NCBI GenBank assembly: GCA_029858565.1
Contig: JAOUEV010000004.1
Location: forward strand, 1 to 64,000
Direction: 5' to 3'
Origin: Nitrospirota bacterium
Lineage (GTDB): Bacteria > Nitrospirota > UBA9217
DNA: 64,000 bases
A program made the translations under genes and the position numbers. Of this stretch, positions 8,980-18,567 are shown one piece after another (position 1 is the first letter of the stretch; every line of letters begins with the position of its first letter). The notes under the pieces are model-generated. The model saw only the letters and a program-made list of their open reading frames with translations. It had not been told where the DNA came from and did no database searches.

Positions 8980-9891
8980 GTGCAGCAGAACGAACAAAGC
9001 GACATTATGCGTCAGCGGATCCGCTCTCTCCGGGAGAGCGCGGATTTCCTGTCGGCGGTCTTCGAAAGCCTCGTGGGGTACGCGATCATTGCCGCCGACT
9101 TCGACGGCAATATCCTCGCTTACAACGAGGGCGCTCATCAGATCTACGGGTATGCGCCGGAGGAAGTCATCGGCCGGAACAGCATCGAGCTGTTCGTTCC
9201 GCGGGACGCCACGGGGCCGGGTATGCTGCAGGACGTGATCCGGGAGTTGCTCAGCCGGGGACGATATTCCTATGAAGGGGAACGGATCAGAAAGGACGGT
9301 TCGGCCTTCCCCGCGGATGTCCTCGCCACCCTTACCAGGGACAACAACGGCCAGTTCATCGGCTTCGTGGAACTGGTCCGGGACCTTTCGGAGCAGAAAA
9401 AGATGGAAGCCCTGCAGGTGCGGGAGAAAACGGAGCGCATAGAACAGCTGGAGGAGGAATTGCGATCCCTTGCAGGCCTTTCCAATCTTCCGCAAACGAG
9501 CGTGACCGCCAGGATGTACGGCGTGATGACCCTGCTTGAAGGCGCCCCTGATATCTTCCAGGAACTGGCCGGTCGATATAAGGAACTTATGGACCTGGCG
9601 CTGGAACAGCGGTTATTCAAGGTCAAGCATGATATATCCGGCCCCCTCAGGGCCATCTCGGAAACACTCGGCTTTTACCGTGCAGGGCCGCGCGACGTTG
9701 TGGACATCCATGCAGCTGCCCTGAAAGAGAAGATCAGGACGGCCGAGAGCAGTGAGAAAAAGAAGGCCTATACAGGCGAGGGATGGATCATGGTCCTGGA
9801 ACTCATGGGGGACCTGGCGTCGTTTTACCGCAACCGCGCGCAGCGGGCGGCCTCGCCGGCGGGCGAGGATGCAGACATGACGAAATCATAA
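8980..9891 (+). CDS. PAS protein with KaiA C-terminal-like domain (putative clock regulator)
   Basis: 303 residues from GTG 8980 (GGAG seven bases upstream); ATG 9007 is the alternative. The open frame continues upstream only as a shadow of cheD. Residues about 18-125 form a PAS domain. Residues about 120-165 are a charged coiled coil. Residues about 195-290 resemble the KaiA C-terminal four-helix domain: a Tyr-led helix, then a [VI]-[DE]-I-H motif (I243-H244), and Y283-R284 at exactly the spacing I recall from cyanobacterial KaiA (IH-x38-YR, no gap). KaiA promotes KaiC autophosphorylation by binding its C-terminal tail. kaiB and kaiC follow directly. The KaiA assignment rests on remembered sequences, spacing and context, not on a search. 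Confidence 0.62.
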   Translation: MQQNEQSDIMRQRIRSLRESADFLSAVFESLVGYAIIAADFDGNILAYNEGAHQIYGYAPEEVIGRNSIELFVPRDATGPGMLQDVIRELLSRGRYSYEGERIRKDGSAFPADVLATLTRDNNGQFIGFVELVRDLSEQKKMEALQVREKTERIEQLEEELRSLAGLSNLPQTSVTARMYGVMTLLEGAPDIFQELAGRYKELMDLALEQRLFKVKHDISGPLRAISETLGFYRAGPRDVVDIHAAALKEKIRTAESSEKKKAYTGEGWIMVLELMGDLASFYRNRAQRAASPAGEDADMTKS

Positions 9892-9905
9892 AAAGAGGAT
9901 ATGAA

Positions 9906-10012
9906 CCGCGGAGACGCTGAGGCGCGGAGAAAACCAAGAGACAAAGAAATGGTTTAGTTTTCAAACCGGAATCAAAGCTGTTGACCTTCTCGTCGCCTCC
10001 GCGTCTCTGCGG
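9906..10012. repeat. Inverted-repeat intergenic element (GC-rich 'CGGAGACGC' family)
   Basis: The left arm at 9906-9933 (CCGCGGAGACGCTGAGGCGC, then GGAGAAAA) and the right arm at 9994-10012 (complementary to CCGCAGAGACGCGGAGGCG) form an imperfect inverted pair around about 60 AT-richer bases. Related single arms occur at 8115-8142 and 29731-29758. It sits in the leader of kaiB. No coding sense. Confidence 0.7.
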
Positions 10013-10057
10013 TGAAAACGTTTTCGTTCCGGCTTGTCCGGGTTGAGGAGGAACACC

Positions 10058-10366
10058 ATGAACAAATTCAAACTGCGGCTGTACATCACCGGCAAGACGC
10101 CGAAATCGGAGCGGGCCATAGCGAACCTGGAGGACATCTGCAAAAGGGAGCTGGAGGGGCTCTATGAACTGCAGATCATCGACGTGCTGGAGCATCCGCA
10201 GCTGGCGGAGGAAGAAAAGATCCTCGCCACGCCGACCCTGATCAAGGACCTGCCGCCGCCGCTCAAACGGATCATCGGCGACCTGTCGAATGCGGAAAAG
10301 GTCCTGCTCGGGCTCGATCTCATGCCCGCGGAAAACGGCACGAAGCGGAAGGAGGGGAAGCAATGA
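10058..10366 (+). CDS. kaiB: Circadian clock protein KaiB homologue
   Basis: 102 residues, the normal KaiB length. The sequence matches KaiB throughout: [11 protein letters not shown] at the N-terminus, [28 protein letters not shown] and [17 protein letters not shown]. KaiB is a fold-switching thioredoxin-like protein that binds the CI ring of KaiC and, in cyanobacteria, sequesters KaiA. The ATG at 10058 has a GAGGAGG ribosome site (10045-10051). The frame extends upstream to 10034 without support. The stop overlaps the kaiC ATG by 4 bases, implying coupled translation. Confidence 0.95.
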   Translation: MNKFKLRLYITGKTPKSERAIANLEDICKRELEGLYELQIIDVLEHPQLAEEEKILATPTLIKDLPPPLKRIIGDLSNAEKVLLGLDLMPAENGTKRKEGKQ

Positions 10367-11877
10367 CGGCAATCAACGAGCATAGGTTTGTCGAAAAAAC
10401 CGAAACCGGCATCGAGGGTTTCGACATGATAAGCGAGGGAGGGCTGCCCAAGGGCCGCACCACGCTGATTGCAGGCACCTCGGGAAGCGCCAAGACCGTC
10501 TTTGCCGTCCAGTTTCTCAGTGAAGGGATCGTAAAGAATGACGAGGCGGGCGTATTCGTCACCTTTGAAGAGCCGCCCGACGATATCCGGAAGAATGTCA
10601 TGTCACTTGGCTGGAACGTGGCGGATTGGGAGCAGGAGGGGAAGTGGGCCTTTGTGGACGCCTCGCCCCAGCCCGGAGAGAGCGATGTCATAGCAGGGGA
10701 ATACGACCTGAGCGCGCTCCTTGCGCGTATCGAACATGCGGTGCGCAAAACAGGCGCCACGCGGTTGAGCATGGATTCACTGGGCGCCATGTTCGGACGT
10801 TTCAGCGATGCAGGGCTGGTGCGGAGCGAGCTCTTTAAGATCGCCTCCGCGATAAAACAGATGGGCGTGACCGGCATCATCACCGCGGAGCGCACCGAGG
10901 AGTATGGCGAGGTGGCGCGGTTCGGCATCGAGGAGTTCGTCGCCGACAACGTGATCATCTTGCGGAATGTGCTGGAATCGGAAAAAAGACGCCGTACCAT
11001 GGAGATCCTCAAGTTCCGCGGCACAAGCCACCAGAAGGGGGAATACCCTTTTACGGTGATCAAGGACGTCGGCATCGTGGCCATCCCGCTCTCCGGGATA
11101 GAGCTGAAACAGCGCTCTTCCACGGTGCGCATCAGCTCCGGCAATAGCGAACTGGACAATATGTGCGGCGGCGGCTTTTTCCGCGATTCGATCATCCTGG
11201 TGTCAGGCGCAACAGGCTGCGGCAAGACCATGCTTTCCGCCGAGTTTGCCGGAGACGCCGCACGGAACGGGCAAAAAGCCCTGATACTGGCCTTTGAAGA
11301 AAGCAGGGAGCAGCTCTTCCGAAACGCAAGCGGCTGGGGCATAGACTTTGAACAGATGGAGAACGACGGGGCGCTCAAGGTGGTTTGCCAGTATCCGGAA
11401 ACCCAGGGACTGGAAGACCATCTCATCAACATAAAGCACACCATACTGGACTTCAGGCCCAACCGGGTCGTCGTGGACTCTCTCTCTGCGTTGGAGCGCG
11501 TCTCCACGATAAAAGGGTTCCGGGAATTCGTCATAGCCCTGACCTCGTTTATCAAACACCAGGAGATCGCCGGGCTCTTTACGTCCACAACCGGCGAACT
11601 CATGGGCGGGACCTCGGTCACGGAAGCGCACATTTCGACCATTACCGACACCATCATCCTCCTGCGCTACGTGGAGATGTTCGGAGAGATGCGGCGCGGC
11701 ATCACGGCGCTCAAGATGCGCGGCTCCATGCATGACAAGGACATCCGCGAATTCAACATCGACGGCAAAGGCATGCATATCGGCAAGGCATTTAAAAACG
11801 TCACCGGCATACTCTCCGGCCATCCCAAGTTCAGCACGACCGAAGAGGTGGACCGGATCTCGGAACTGTTCAAGTAG
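10363..11877 (+). CDS. kaiC: Circadian clock ATPase/kinase KaiC homologue
   Basis: 504 residues with two RecA-type domains. CI: Walker A at 38-45 (GTSGSAKT), catalytic Glu pair E69-E70. CII: Walker A at 282-289 (GATGCGKT), E312-E313. The autophosphorylation segment [13 protein letters not shown] is intact, giving T420, S425 and T426 as counterparts of S. elongatus T426, S431 and T432. The C-terminal tail (about 480-504, containing ILSGHP), equivalent to the KaiA-binding A-loop/tail, is also present. The protein therefore looks able to autophosphorylate and to receive a KaiA-type stimulus. It is cotranscribed with kaiB (4-base overlap) and probably with the PAS-KaiA-like gene. Confidence 0.95.
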   Translation: MTAINEHRFVEKTETGIEGFDMISEGGLPKGRTTLIAGTSGSAKTVFAVQFLSEGIVKNDEAGVFVTFEEPPDDIRKNVMSLGWNVADWEQEGKWAFVDASPQPGESDVIAGEYDLSALLARIEHAVRKTGATRLSMDSLGAMFGRFSDAGLVRSELFKIASAIKQMGVTGIITAERTEEYGEVARFGIEEFVADNVIILRNVLESEKRRRTMEILKFRGTSHQKGEYPFTVIKDVGIVAIPLSGIELKQRSSTVRISSGNSELDNMCGGGFFRDSIILVSGATGCGKTMLSAEFAGDAARNGQKALILAFEESREQLFRNASGWGIDFEQMENDGALKVVCQYPETQGLEDHLINIKHTILDFRPNRVVVDSLSALERVSTIKGFREFVIALTSFIKHQEIAGLFTSTTGELMGGTSVTEAHISTITDTIILLRYVEMFGEMRRGITALKMRGSMHDKDIREFNIDGKGMHIGKAFKNVTGILSGHPKFSTTEEVDRISELFK

Positions 11878-11923
11878 GCGGGAACAGGCGGGGTGGGCCG
11901 CGAACAAGGAGCAAAGGAGGCAG

Positions 11924-14857
11924 ATGGAAAGGCCGCTCAAAGTGCTGCTGGTCGTGAAAGACCCAGCGCGTTCCCATGAACTGGAGAGCCTGCTGGGACG
12001 GGGCGGGCGCGGCCGGATCGAACTCTTGCCCGCGGGACCGGAGAGCGTCGCGCCGGTCTGGACGGCCGGACCGGCGGACCTTGCCGTCGTCGATATCGAC
12101 GGATTCGAAGAACAGGAGTTTGCGATCAATATCCGCGCCTGCATCCGGGACGCCGAGGTCCCCGTGATCACGCTGGGAAGCGCGGAGGACGAAGCGTTCG
12201 CGGGCAAGGTCCTGCGGGCCGGGGCACAGGATTATCTGGTCAAGAAGCGCCTGCACGCGGAGATGCTGCTGCGGGTCTTTCGCTACGCCATCGAGCGCAC
12301 CCGGGCGGAGAAACTGGCGCGCGGAAGCGCGGTCGGGCTGCGCACGATCGTCACGCACAACGCCGATGCCATTATCGTCATGGACGAGAAGGGCGTTGTG
12401 CGGTACGTCAATCCGGCCGCGGAGGCGCTGTTCCGCGTCAAAGCGGATGTGTTCATCGGGAGCTGTTTCGGACATCCTGTTCTGGGCGCCGAGACGGCGG
12501 AGATCGACATCGTCCGCCGCGACGGGCCGTGCGTCGCGGAGATGCGGACGGTCAGGATCGAGTGGGAGGGGAAGCCGGCGATGCTGGCGACCCTGCGGGA
12601 CATCACCGAGCGGAAGCGAATGGAGCAGGCCCTTCGGACGAGCGAAGACCGGTTCAGAAAACTGGTCGAATCGACGACGGACTACATCTACAGCGTCACG
12701 GTGCGTGAGGGGAAAGCGGTTGAATCGGAGCACGGACCCGGCTGCATTGCGGTGACGGGGTTTACGTCCGAGGACTACCGGGCGGACCCCTATCTCTGGT
12801 ACCGGATGATCCACAATGAGGACCGGAACGCCGTTGTCGGGCACGCGGAAAGCGTTCTTGCCGGCAAGGCCGGTCCGCCGCTTGAGCACCGGCTCTTCCG
12901 GAAGGACGGCGGCGTCGTCTGGGTGAAGAACGCGCTGGTCCCTCATTACGATCAGGCCGGACGGCTCCAGTCCTATGACGGGATGATCACCGATATTACC
13001 GAGCGAAAAAAGTTCGAACTCGCGCTCGCGGAAAGCGAAAACAGGTTCCGGCAGCTCGTGGAAAGCTCTCCCGCCATCGTGTACGTATACTGCGTCGGAA
13101 CAGGGGGCGTGTACTATTCGCCGCGGGTGGAACAGGTCCTCGGTTATTCACCGGAATACTTATACGAACATCCCCTGGTCTGGCACGATTCGATCCACGC
13201 GGAAGACCGGGAGAGGGTCGAGCAGGCCATAGGGGAGTTCGCGCAGAACCGGTCCTTCGAGGTAGAATACCGCGTCCGCGACGCGGCGGGAACCTGGCAT
13301 TGGCTCTATGACCGGTCCATTGGCGGCGGCGCGGACGAGCGGGGACTGATCATTGAGGGCATGGCGCTGGACATCACCGAGCGCAAGACGGCGGAGGAGA
13401 AGGTGCTTGCGCACAGCCGTGATCTCGGAAAGATCGCGGAATCCGCCGTGACCCTCAGCACCCTTCCGCTTACGGAAAATATCTATGAAACGATCTGCGA
13501 CACGCTGATGCGCATTTTTGACATTTCGATGACATGGCTGGGCATGGCCGAAGGCGCCGGCGGCATCATGCCGGTTGCGCAGTCCGGCAGCGGCGAGGTC
13601 GACCGGAGGACCATCGAGTTCATCTGGAACGAATCCTATAAAGACCAACGGCCCGCGGCTGCGGCGGAGCGGACCGGAAAGCCTCAGCTGATGAACGACT
13701 TGCAGGCGGAGACGGGGGGCGGGCGCTGGCGCGACGACGCGCTGCGGATCGGTTACCGGTCGGCGGTCGCGCTGCCGCTGGCCAATGCCGGCGGCAAGGT
13801 CATCGGGGTCGTCAGTCTCTACAGCTGCGAGCCGCTCGCCTTTTCCAGGGACAAAATGGAGCTGCTGCAGATTTTCACGGCCCATGCGGAAGGCGTGATC
13901 GAGCGAAGGCTGCTGATCGAAAATCTCGAAAAGACCGTGTCGGAAAGGACCCGCGAGCTCCGGGAATCCATGCTCCATGCGGAGTCGGCCACGCGCGCAA
14001 AGTCCGATTTCCTCGCCAACATGTCCCACGAACTGCGGACGCCGCTCAATTCCGTGCTCGGTTTTTCCGAGGTGCTCATGGACAAGCTGTACGGCCCGCT
14101 GAGCGAAAAACAGGATGACTATGTCAAAAACATCTTTCACAGCGGCAAGCACCTGCTCTCCCTGATCAACGACATCCTGGACCTCTCGAAGGTGGAATCG
14201 GGCAAACTGACGCTCGAGTTGTCGCGCGTCAGGATGGCGCACATAATGAAGAATTCCGTGGTGATGGTGCGGGAGAAAGCCATGAAACACGGCATATCCC
14301 TTGACGTGGAAATGTCTCCCGATGCTGACATCGAGGTCGAAACGGACGAACGGAAGCTTAAACAGGTCTTATACAACCTTCTAAGCAACGCGGTCAAGTT
14401 CACGCCGGACAAGGGGTCCGTGCGGGTGATGGCAAGGCGCGTAAGGAGTGAAACATCAGGGAGTGGGAGTGAGGCATCAGGGGTGAGGGGTGAGGAGTTC
14501 GGGGTTAGGAGTGCAGCGCAAGACGTTTCACCCCTTACACCTAACCCCTTGCCGGATTTTCTGGAAATTTCCGTGGCAGACACCGGCATCGGCATCAAGG
14601 CGGCTGACATGGGCAAGCTTTTCAAACCTTTTTCGCAGCTCGAAGGCGCCTATACCAAGACCTACGAGGGCACCGGCCTCGGGCTGGCGCTCAGCAAACG
14701 GCTCGTTGAATTTCTCGGCGGAAGGATATGGGTGAAGAGCGAATTCGGGAAGGGTTGCATGTTTGCTTTTACGCTGCCGGTGAAGACGCCAAGCGCGATG
14801 CGCGATATGAACGACCGCGAAAAGATGGATGATGAGCAACAGGAAGCTTGGCCGTGA
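11924..14857 (+). CDS. REC-PAS-PAS-PAS-GAF histidine kinase
   Basis: 977 residues from ATG 11924 (AAAGGAGG directly upstream); the longer frame from 11732 is a shadow over kaiC. Domains: receiver-like (about 5-120; D57 possible acceptor, but the acidic pair is K12-D13), three PAS (about 130-235, 240-362, 370-487), GAF (about 505-660), HisKA with H702 in MSHELRTPLN, and HATPase (about 800-970; N-box NLLSNAVKF, DTGIGI, GTGLGLALS). No membrane segments, so cytoplasmic. About 38 residues of repeat-derived sequence interrupt the HATPase (840-877). It lies 46 bases after kaiC, making it a candidate clock output or input kinase (inference). It lacks the KaiB-like domain of SasA. Confidence 0.93.
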   Translation: MERPLKVLLVVKDPARSHELESLLGRGGRGRIELLPAGPESVAPVWTAGPADLAVVDIDGFEEQEFAINIRACIRDAEVPVITLGSAEDEAFAGKVLRAGAQDYLVKKRLHAEMLLRVFRYAIERTRAEKLARGSAVGLRTIVTHNADAIIVMDEKGVVRYVNPAAEALFRVKADVFIGSCFGHPVLGAETAEIDIVRRDGPCVAEMRTVRIEWEGKPAMLATLRDITERKRMEQALRTSEDRFRKLVESTTDYIYSVTVREGKAVESEHGPGCIAVTGFTSEDYRADPYLWYRMIHNEDRNAVVGHAESVLAGKAGPPLEHRLFRKDGGVVWVKNALVPHYDQAGRLQSYDGMITDITERKKFELALAESENRFRQLVESSPAIVYVYCVGTGGVYYSPRVEQVLGYSPEYLYEHPLVWHDSIHAEDRERVEQAIGEFAQNRSFEVEYRVRDAAGTWHWLYDRSIGGGADERGLIIEGMALDITERKTAEEKVLAHSRDLGKIAESAVTLSTLPLTENIYETICDTLMRIFDISMTWLGMAEGAGGIMPVAQSGSGEVDRRTIEFIWNESYKDQRPAAAAERTGKPQLMNDLQAETGGGRWRDDALRIGYRSAVALPLANAGGKVIGVVSLYSCEPLAFSRDKMELLQIFTAHAEGVIERRLLIENLEKTVSERTRELRESMLHAESATRAKSDFLANMSHELRTPLNSVLGFSEVLMDKLYGPLSEKQDDYVKNIFHSGKHLLSLINDILDLSKVESGKLTLELSRVRMAHIMKNSVVMVREKAMKHGISLDVEMSPDADIEVETDERKLKQVLYNLLSNAVKFTPDKGSVRVMARRVRSETSGSGSEASGVRGEEFGVRSAAQDVSPLTPNPLPDFLEISVADTGIGIKAADMGKLFKPFSQLEGAYTKTYEGTGLGLALSKRLVEFLGGRIWVKSEFGKGCMFAFTLPVKTPSAMRDMNDREKMDDEQQEAWP
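14441..14554. repeat. Repeat inserted in frame in a kinase catalytic domain
   Basis: About 114 bases of purine-rich GGGGTGAGGGGTGAGG-type sequence followed by a partly complementary CACCCC...CTAACCCC segment. It lies between the codons for VRVMARR and DFLEISVADTGIGI. It adds about 38 low-complexity residues (Ser/Gly/Glu rich, then PLTPNPLP) that HATPase domains normally lack. Base composition differs sharply from the flanking codons. Confidence 0.8.
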
Positions 14858-14880
14858 CGAATGAATGACAAGGAGCGCGT

Positions 14881-16266
14881 ATGGAAAAGCTGCTCATTAT
14901 AGACGACGACCCTCTGGACAGGAAGCTTCTCACCGACGTTCTCAGGAGTTACGGCTACGCGGTGGAAACCGCAGCAGACGGCCCGGAGGGTCTCGCAAAA
15001 GCCAGGGAAATCCGGCCCGATATCGTATTGCTCGACGTCATGATGCCCGGCATGAACGGATTCGAAGTGACCGCGCAGTTGAAACAAGATCAGGCCACCG
15101 CAATCGTTCCGGTCATCCTTATGACCTGCCTGAACGACACCGAGAACAAGGTGAGAGGCTTTGACGCTGGCGCCGATGACTTTCTCTCAAAGCCTTTTGA
15201 CCGTATGGAGTTGCGGACAAGGGTCCGATCGCTGCTGAAGCTCAAATTTCTGAGCGACCGTTTACAGGCAGAGAAGGAACCGTACGAATTCACCCGGGAC
15301 TGCATCCGCGGAACGGGGAAGGATGAAAAAGGCGCGGTCCTGATCATTGAGGACGACGAAGGATCGATAGAGCATTACCGGGAGATACTGACGTCGAACG
15401 GCCACGCGTGCCTGATTGCAAAGACCGGGAACGAAGGAGTCTCACTCCTGGAGCATGCTGCAATCGATATCGTTATTCTCGATCTCATGCTGCCTGATCT
15501 CCACGGTCTTGAGGTCCTGAAACTGATGCGGGCCAATCCTGCGGCAGCCGATATACCGGTCATCATCGTGTCGCTTGTGAGCGATCAGGAGATGCGCGTG
15601 GCTGGGATCGATCAGGGGGCCGATGATTATCTCGTAAAGCCGGTCAACCACCTGGAACTGCTGGCTCGTATACGCACAAATCTGCGCAAGACGGCCATCC
15701 GGCGCAAACTCGCGCAAGGGGTGGAGGCCTATTTCCATCATTCCGTCACGGATTCCCTTACCGGGCTGTACAACCGGTTCTACCTGAAGTCCGTCATGCA
15801 GAGGACCATGGCGCTTTCGAAGCGGTTCCACCGGCGCCATTGCCTGTTCATGGTCGACATCGACGACTTCAAGAGCATCAATGATACCTTCGGACATCTC
15901 GCGGGCGACAGCGTGCTCAAGGAAATGGGCGCGATCCTGCGGGAGATGGTGCGAACGTGCGACATTGCGGTGCGATACGGCGGCGAGGAATTTGCCGTGC
16001 TTTTGACGGACAGCAACATGGAAGGCGCCTATCAGTTCGCCGAACGTCTGAGGCAGAGGATCCAAGCATGCCGGCTGGAGGGCATCGGGGATAGGATCAT
16101 AACGGTCAGCATCGGTGTCGCGGAGTTCCGGCCGCATGATGTTCGCCTGGAGGACATCATCAAGCGCGCCGACGATGCGCTGTATGTGGCGAAAAAGGCC
16201 GGCAAGAACAGGGTGGCGCGGTCTTGCCTGGGATGCGGCGGCGGATACGCCGCTGTAAATCAGTAG
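14881..16266 (+). CDS. Double-receiver diguanylate cyclase (PleD-like)
   Basis: 461 residues: REC1 (about 1-118, D8-D10, acceptor D52), REC2 (about 150-270, acceptor D201), GGDEF domain (about 290-450). The active site reads GGEEF (367-371), and the RxxD inhibitory site (RTCD) sits five residues before it, so it should make c-di-GMP under product feedback. Both receivers have an intact Asp, unlike PleD, where one is an adaptor. The C-terminal Cys/Gly-rich tail (SCLGCGGG) is unusual. It starts 24 bases after the kinase gene, its likely phosphodonor. Confidence 0.94.
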   Translation: MEKLLIIDDDPLDRKLLTDVLRSYGYAVETAADGPEGLAKAREIRPDIVLLDVMMPGMNGFEVTAQLKQDQATAIVPVILMTCLNDTENKVRGFDAGADDFLSKPFDRMELRTRVRSLLKLKFLSDRLQAEKEPYEFTRDCIRGTGKDEKGAVLIIEDDEGSIEHYREILTSNGHACLIAKTGNEGVSLLEHAAIDIVILDLMLPDLHGLEVLKLMRANPAAADIPVIIVSLVSDQEMRVAGIDQGADDYLVKPVNHLELLARIRTNLRKTAIRRKLAQGVEAYFHHSVTDSLTGLYNRFYLKSVMQRTMALSKRFHRRHCLFMVDIDDFKSINDTFGHLAGDSVLKEMGAILREMVRTCDIAVRYGGEEFAVLLTDSNMEGAYQFAERLRQRIQACRLEGIGDRIITVSIGVAEFRPHDVRLEDIIKRADDALYVAKKAGKNRVARSCLGCGGGYAAVNQ

Positions 16267-16278
16267 CCGTCCGTGGAA

Positions 16279-18567
16279 ATGGCTATGACGGAAACGCAGG
16301 AACAGAACGAATGTAAGGGGCCGGCTCCGGCAGGGCTCGGCAAGGAGGCGAGCAAGGAGCTGCCGCTTGATATGCGTCTGTTGTCGGACGCCGTCATCGA
16401 GCTGAACATCTCCCGCAAGAACGTCGGCATTTATCCTCCCGGCCATGTCCAGATCGAGAAAAGCATCACCCGCGCCTACGAAGCCTTGCTCAAACTGTTC
16501 GAGGTCGCTGCGCAGATGACGCTCGGCGTTGCCAAGGACACGCTGTTTGTGGGGCAGGACTATCTGGACCGCTTAAATCCCGTGTATCGCGACTTTGCGC
16601 TTTCCCTCTCCCGGCAGGGCATCGCGGCAGTGACCTTCTGCCGCGGGCTGGACGAGCCTGAGCTGGTACGCTTCCACCGGATCATCACGACGAGGCCTGA
16701 AGAGATCAAATCGCGGGGCGGTATAGCGGCAGCCGTCGAGGAATCTGATACCCCCCATATTCTCATTACTCCCATTGATTACGCGGGATTTCATGTCACC
16801 GACGAGCAGGAGGTCAGGCGCGACGGCAGTGCCGGGCCGAAAGGAGAAGAAGGCGTCGGTCTGTGGGGGGATTTTGTTTCCCATCTTTCCGCGGGGAACA
16901 TTGCCGTGGCGGGAAAGGACGTCTGGGTCGCTCTCAAAGACGCGGAGCAGGCGGACCCGGCCGAGCTGGCGCGGCTGCTGAACGAGCGGAAACTCGATCC
17001 GCAGGCCGTGCTGCAGAGCTACGACCGGGTCATCTCGAGCCACGTGCGGGTCCGGGCGGAACAGAAGCAGCTGAACAGGGGGCAGACGGACACGCTGCGG
17101 AGCCTGAACAGCCTGCTGAAGGACCTGCATCCCGATCTCCGGAAGCAGTTCCTTGCCGTCACCTTCGAGCGGACTGTCGATGCATCGCCTGCGGTGACCG
17201 AAGAGGTCATGGGCGGGATGACCGATGATATGGTTATCGATATGCTTCAGCAGGCGAACGCCCAAGGACATGAGATATCGCCCACGCTCACCGGATTGCT
17301 GCAAAAGCTCGCCAGCGCGAGATACGCATCGGCAGGAACGGCCGCCGGGGGAGAGGCGGCTTCAGGAGAACCGATAGCGCCGCTCTCGCAGGACCAGGTA
17401 CAGGCGCTGTTCAACCGGGAGAACTACGAACAGTACGTTTCTCCCGAATACCAAGAAACGCTGACGCGCGTATCGGGCGGTCAAAGGGAAATGCCGGCCG
17501 CCGGAGAAGGCGCATTCCCGATCGAAGAATATGCCGCCACCATGACCGAGGAGCGGCTTGATTACCAGATCGGCAAGGTGCTGCTTGGGTTTATCGATGC
17601 GGACGTCGCTGATGACGATTACGGCGAATTCCTGAAAAAGGCGGTTTCGAACCTTCCCGAACTGGTACGCTCCGAACAGTTCGCTCTGCTCCACGATACC
17701 TATGAAACGCTTCGTTCTCACAGCAGGGAAAAGAAATCCGCAGCCAATCGCTCAATGGCCGATTATGCGCTCTGCAGCTTTCGGACCCCTGAATTCATCG
17801 GATCGGTTGCCGAGGCCTGGATTGCCTGCACTTCCAGGGAAAAGGCGAAGGTTGCGGCGAATTTCCTGCTTTCGCTCGGGAAGGACGCGTTGCCGCTGCT
17901 GCTCGACATCTTCAGCCGCGACGAGGCTGCCGGAGGCAGACGGCCGGTGTTCGATCTTCTCTGCCGGTTCGGCAACGCAGCGGTGCAGGAAGCGGTAAAA
18001 CGGCTCGACGACAAGCGGCCATTGTATGTCCGGAACCTCCTGATGCTGATCCGCTGGGGATGGGATGCTTCCGTGGTCAATTCGATCCGTCCGCTGGCCC
18101 GTCATAAGGAGCGGCAGGTCAGGCTGGAGGCGGTCACCGCCCTGCTGAGATTCCACGACGCCGCCGCGATCCCGGCGCTTCGCGCGCTGATCGCGGATGA
18201 CGACCCCGATGTGGCGGCGCAGGCGGCGGCGATTGCCGGGCAGTACCGCGTGCGCGCGGTCGTTGATCTCCTGCACGGCAAACTCAAGAAAGCGATCTTT
18301 TTCGAAAGCGATTACCGCGACAATGAGGACGTCATTCGGGTGCTGGGCGAGATCGGCGATACCAACTCGGTCCCGGAACTCGAGCGGATCGCGAAGGGCG
18401 GCTGGCCGCTCTTTCCGCAGAGCCGCGACCGCATGAAAGCGGTCCTCTTCGAATCGCTGGGACGCTATCCGCGATCGGACATCGCCGGGCTCATTGCCAT
18501 TGGGATGCAATCGGGTAATCCGCGTATCATGCGTGCCGCTTCCAGACTGAGGGTGCCGAAACCGTGA
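16279..18567 (+). CDS. HEAT-repeat protein with N-terminal domain shared with its HD-GYP neighbour
   Basis: 762 residues from ATG 16279; GTG 16273 and ATG 16285 are equally possible because no clear ribosome site is seen. Residues about 30-150 match, by pattern, the N-terminal domain of the HD-GYP protein encoded next: a helix followed by N/A-NVG-[IY]-Y-P/S-x-x-H, a strand pair around G-KD-, and a 'GIAxxTFxxGLxxxEL' segment. The middle is a long helical linker. Residues about 505-760 hold HEAT/ARM-like helical pairs (e.g. VRLEAVTALLRF...AIPALRALI), a protein-protein scaffold. Soluble. The stop overlaps the HD-GYP GTG by 4 bases. Probable regulator or partner of that enzyme. Confidence 0.82.
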   Translation: MAMTETQEQNECKGPAPAGLGKEASKELPLDMRLLSDAVIELNISRKNVGIYPPGHVQIEKSITRAYEALLKLFEVAAQMTLGVAKDTLFVGQDYLDRLNPVYRDFALSLSRQGIAAVTFCRGLDEPELVRFHRIITTRPEEIKSRGGIAAAVEESDTPHILITPIDYAGFHVTDEQEVRRDGSAGPKGEEGVGLWGDFVSHLSAGNIAVAGKDVWVALKDAEQADPAELARLLNERKLDPQAVLQSYDRVISSHVRVRAEQKQLNRGQTDTLRSLNSLLKDLHPDLRKQFLAVTFERTVDASPAVTEEVMGGMTDDMVIDMLQQANAQGHEISPTLTGLLQKLASARYASAGTAAGGEAASGEPIAPLSQDQVQALFNRENYEQYVSPEYQETLTRVSGGQREMPAAGEGAFPIEEYAATMTEERLDYQIGKVLLGFIDADVADDDYGEFLKKAVSNLPELVRSEQFALLHDTYETLRSHSREKKSAANRSMADYALCSFRTPEFIGSVAEAWIACTSREKAKVAANFLLSLGKDALPLLLDIFSRDEAAGGRRPVFDLLCRFGNAAVQEAVKRLDDKRPLYVRNLLMLIRWGWDASVVNSIRPLARHKERQVRLEAVTALLRFHDAAAIPALRALIADDDPDVAAQAAAIAGQYRVRAVVDLLHGKLKKAIFFESDYRDNEDVIRVLGEIGDTNSVPELERIAKGGWPLFPQSRDRMKAVLFESLGRYPRSDIAGLIAIGMQSGNPRIMRAASRLRVPKP

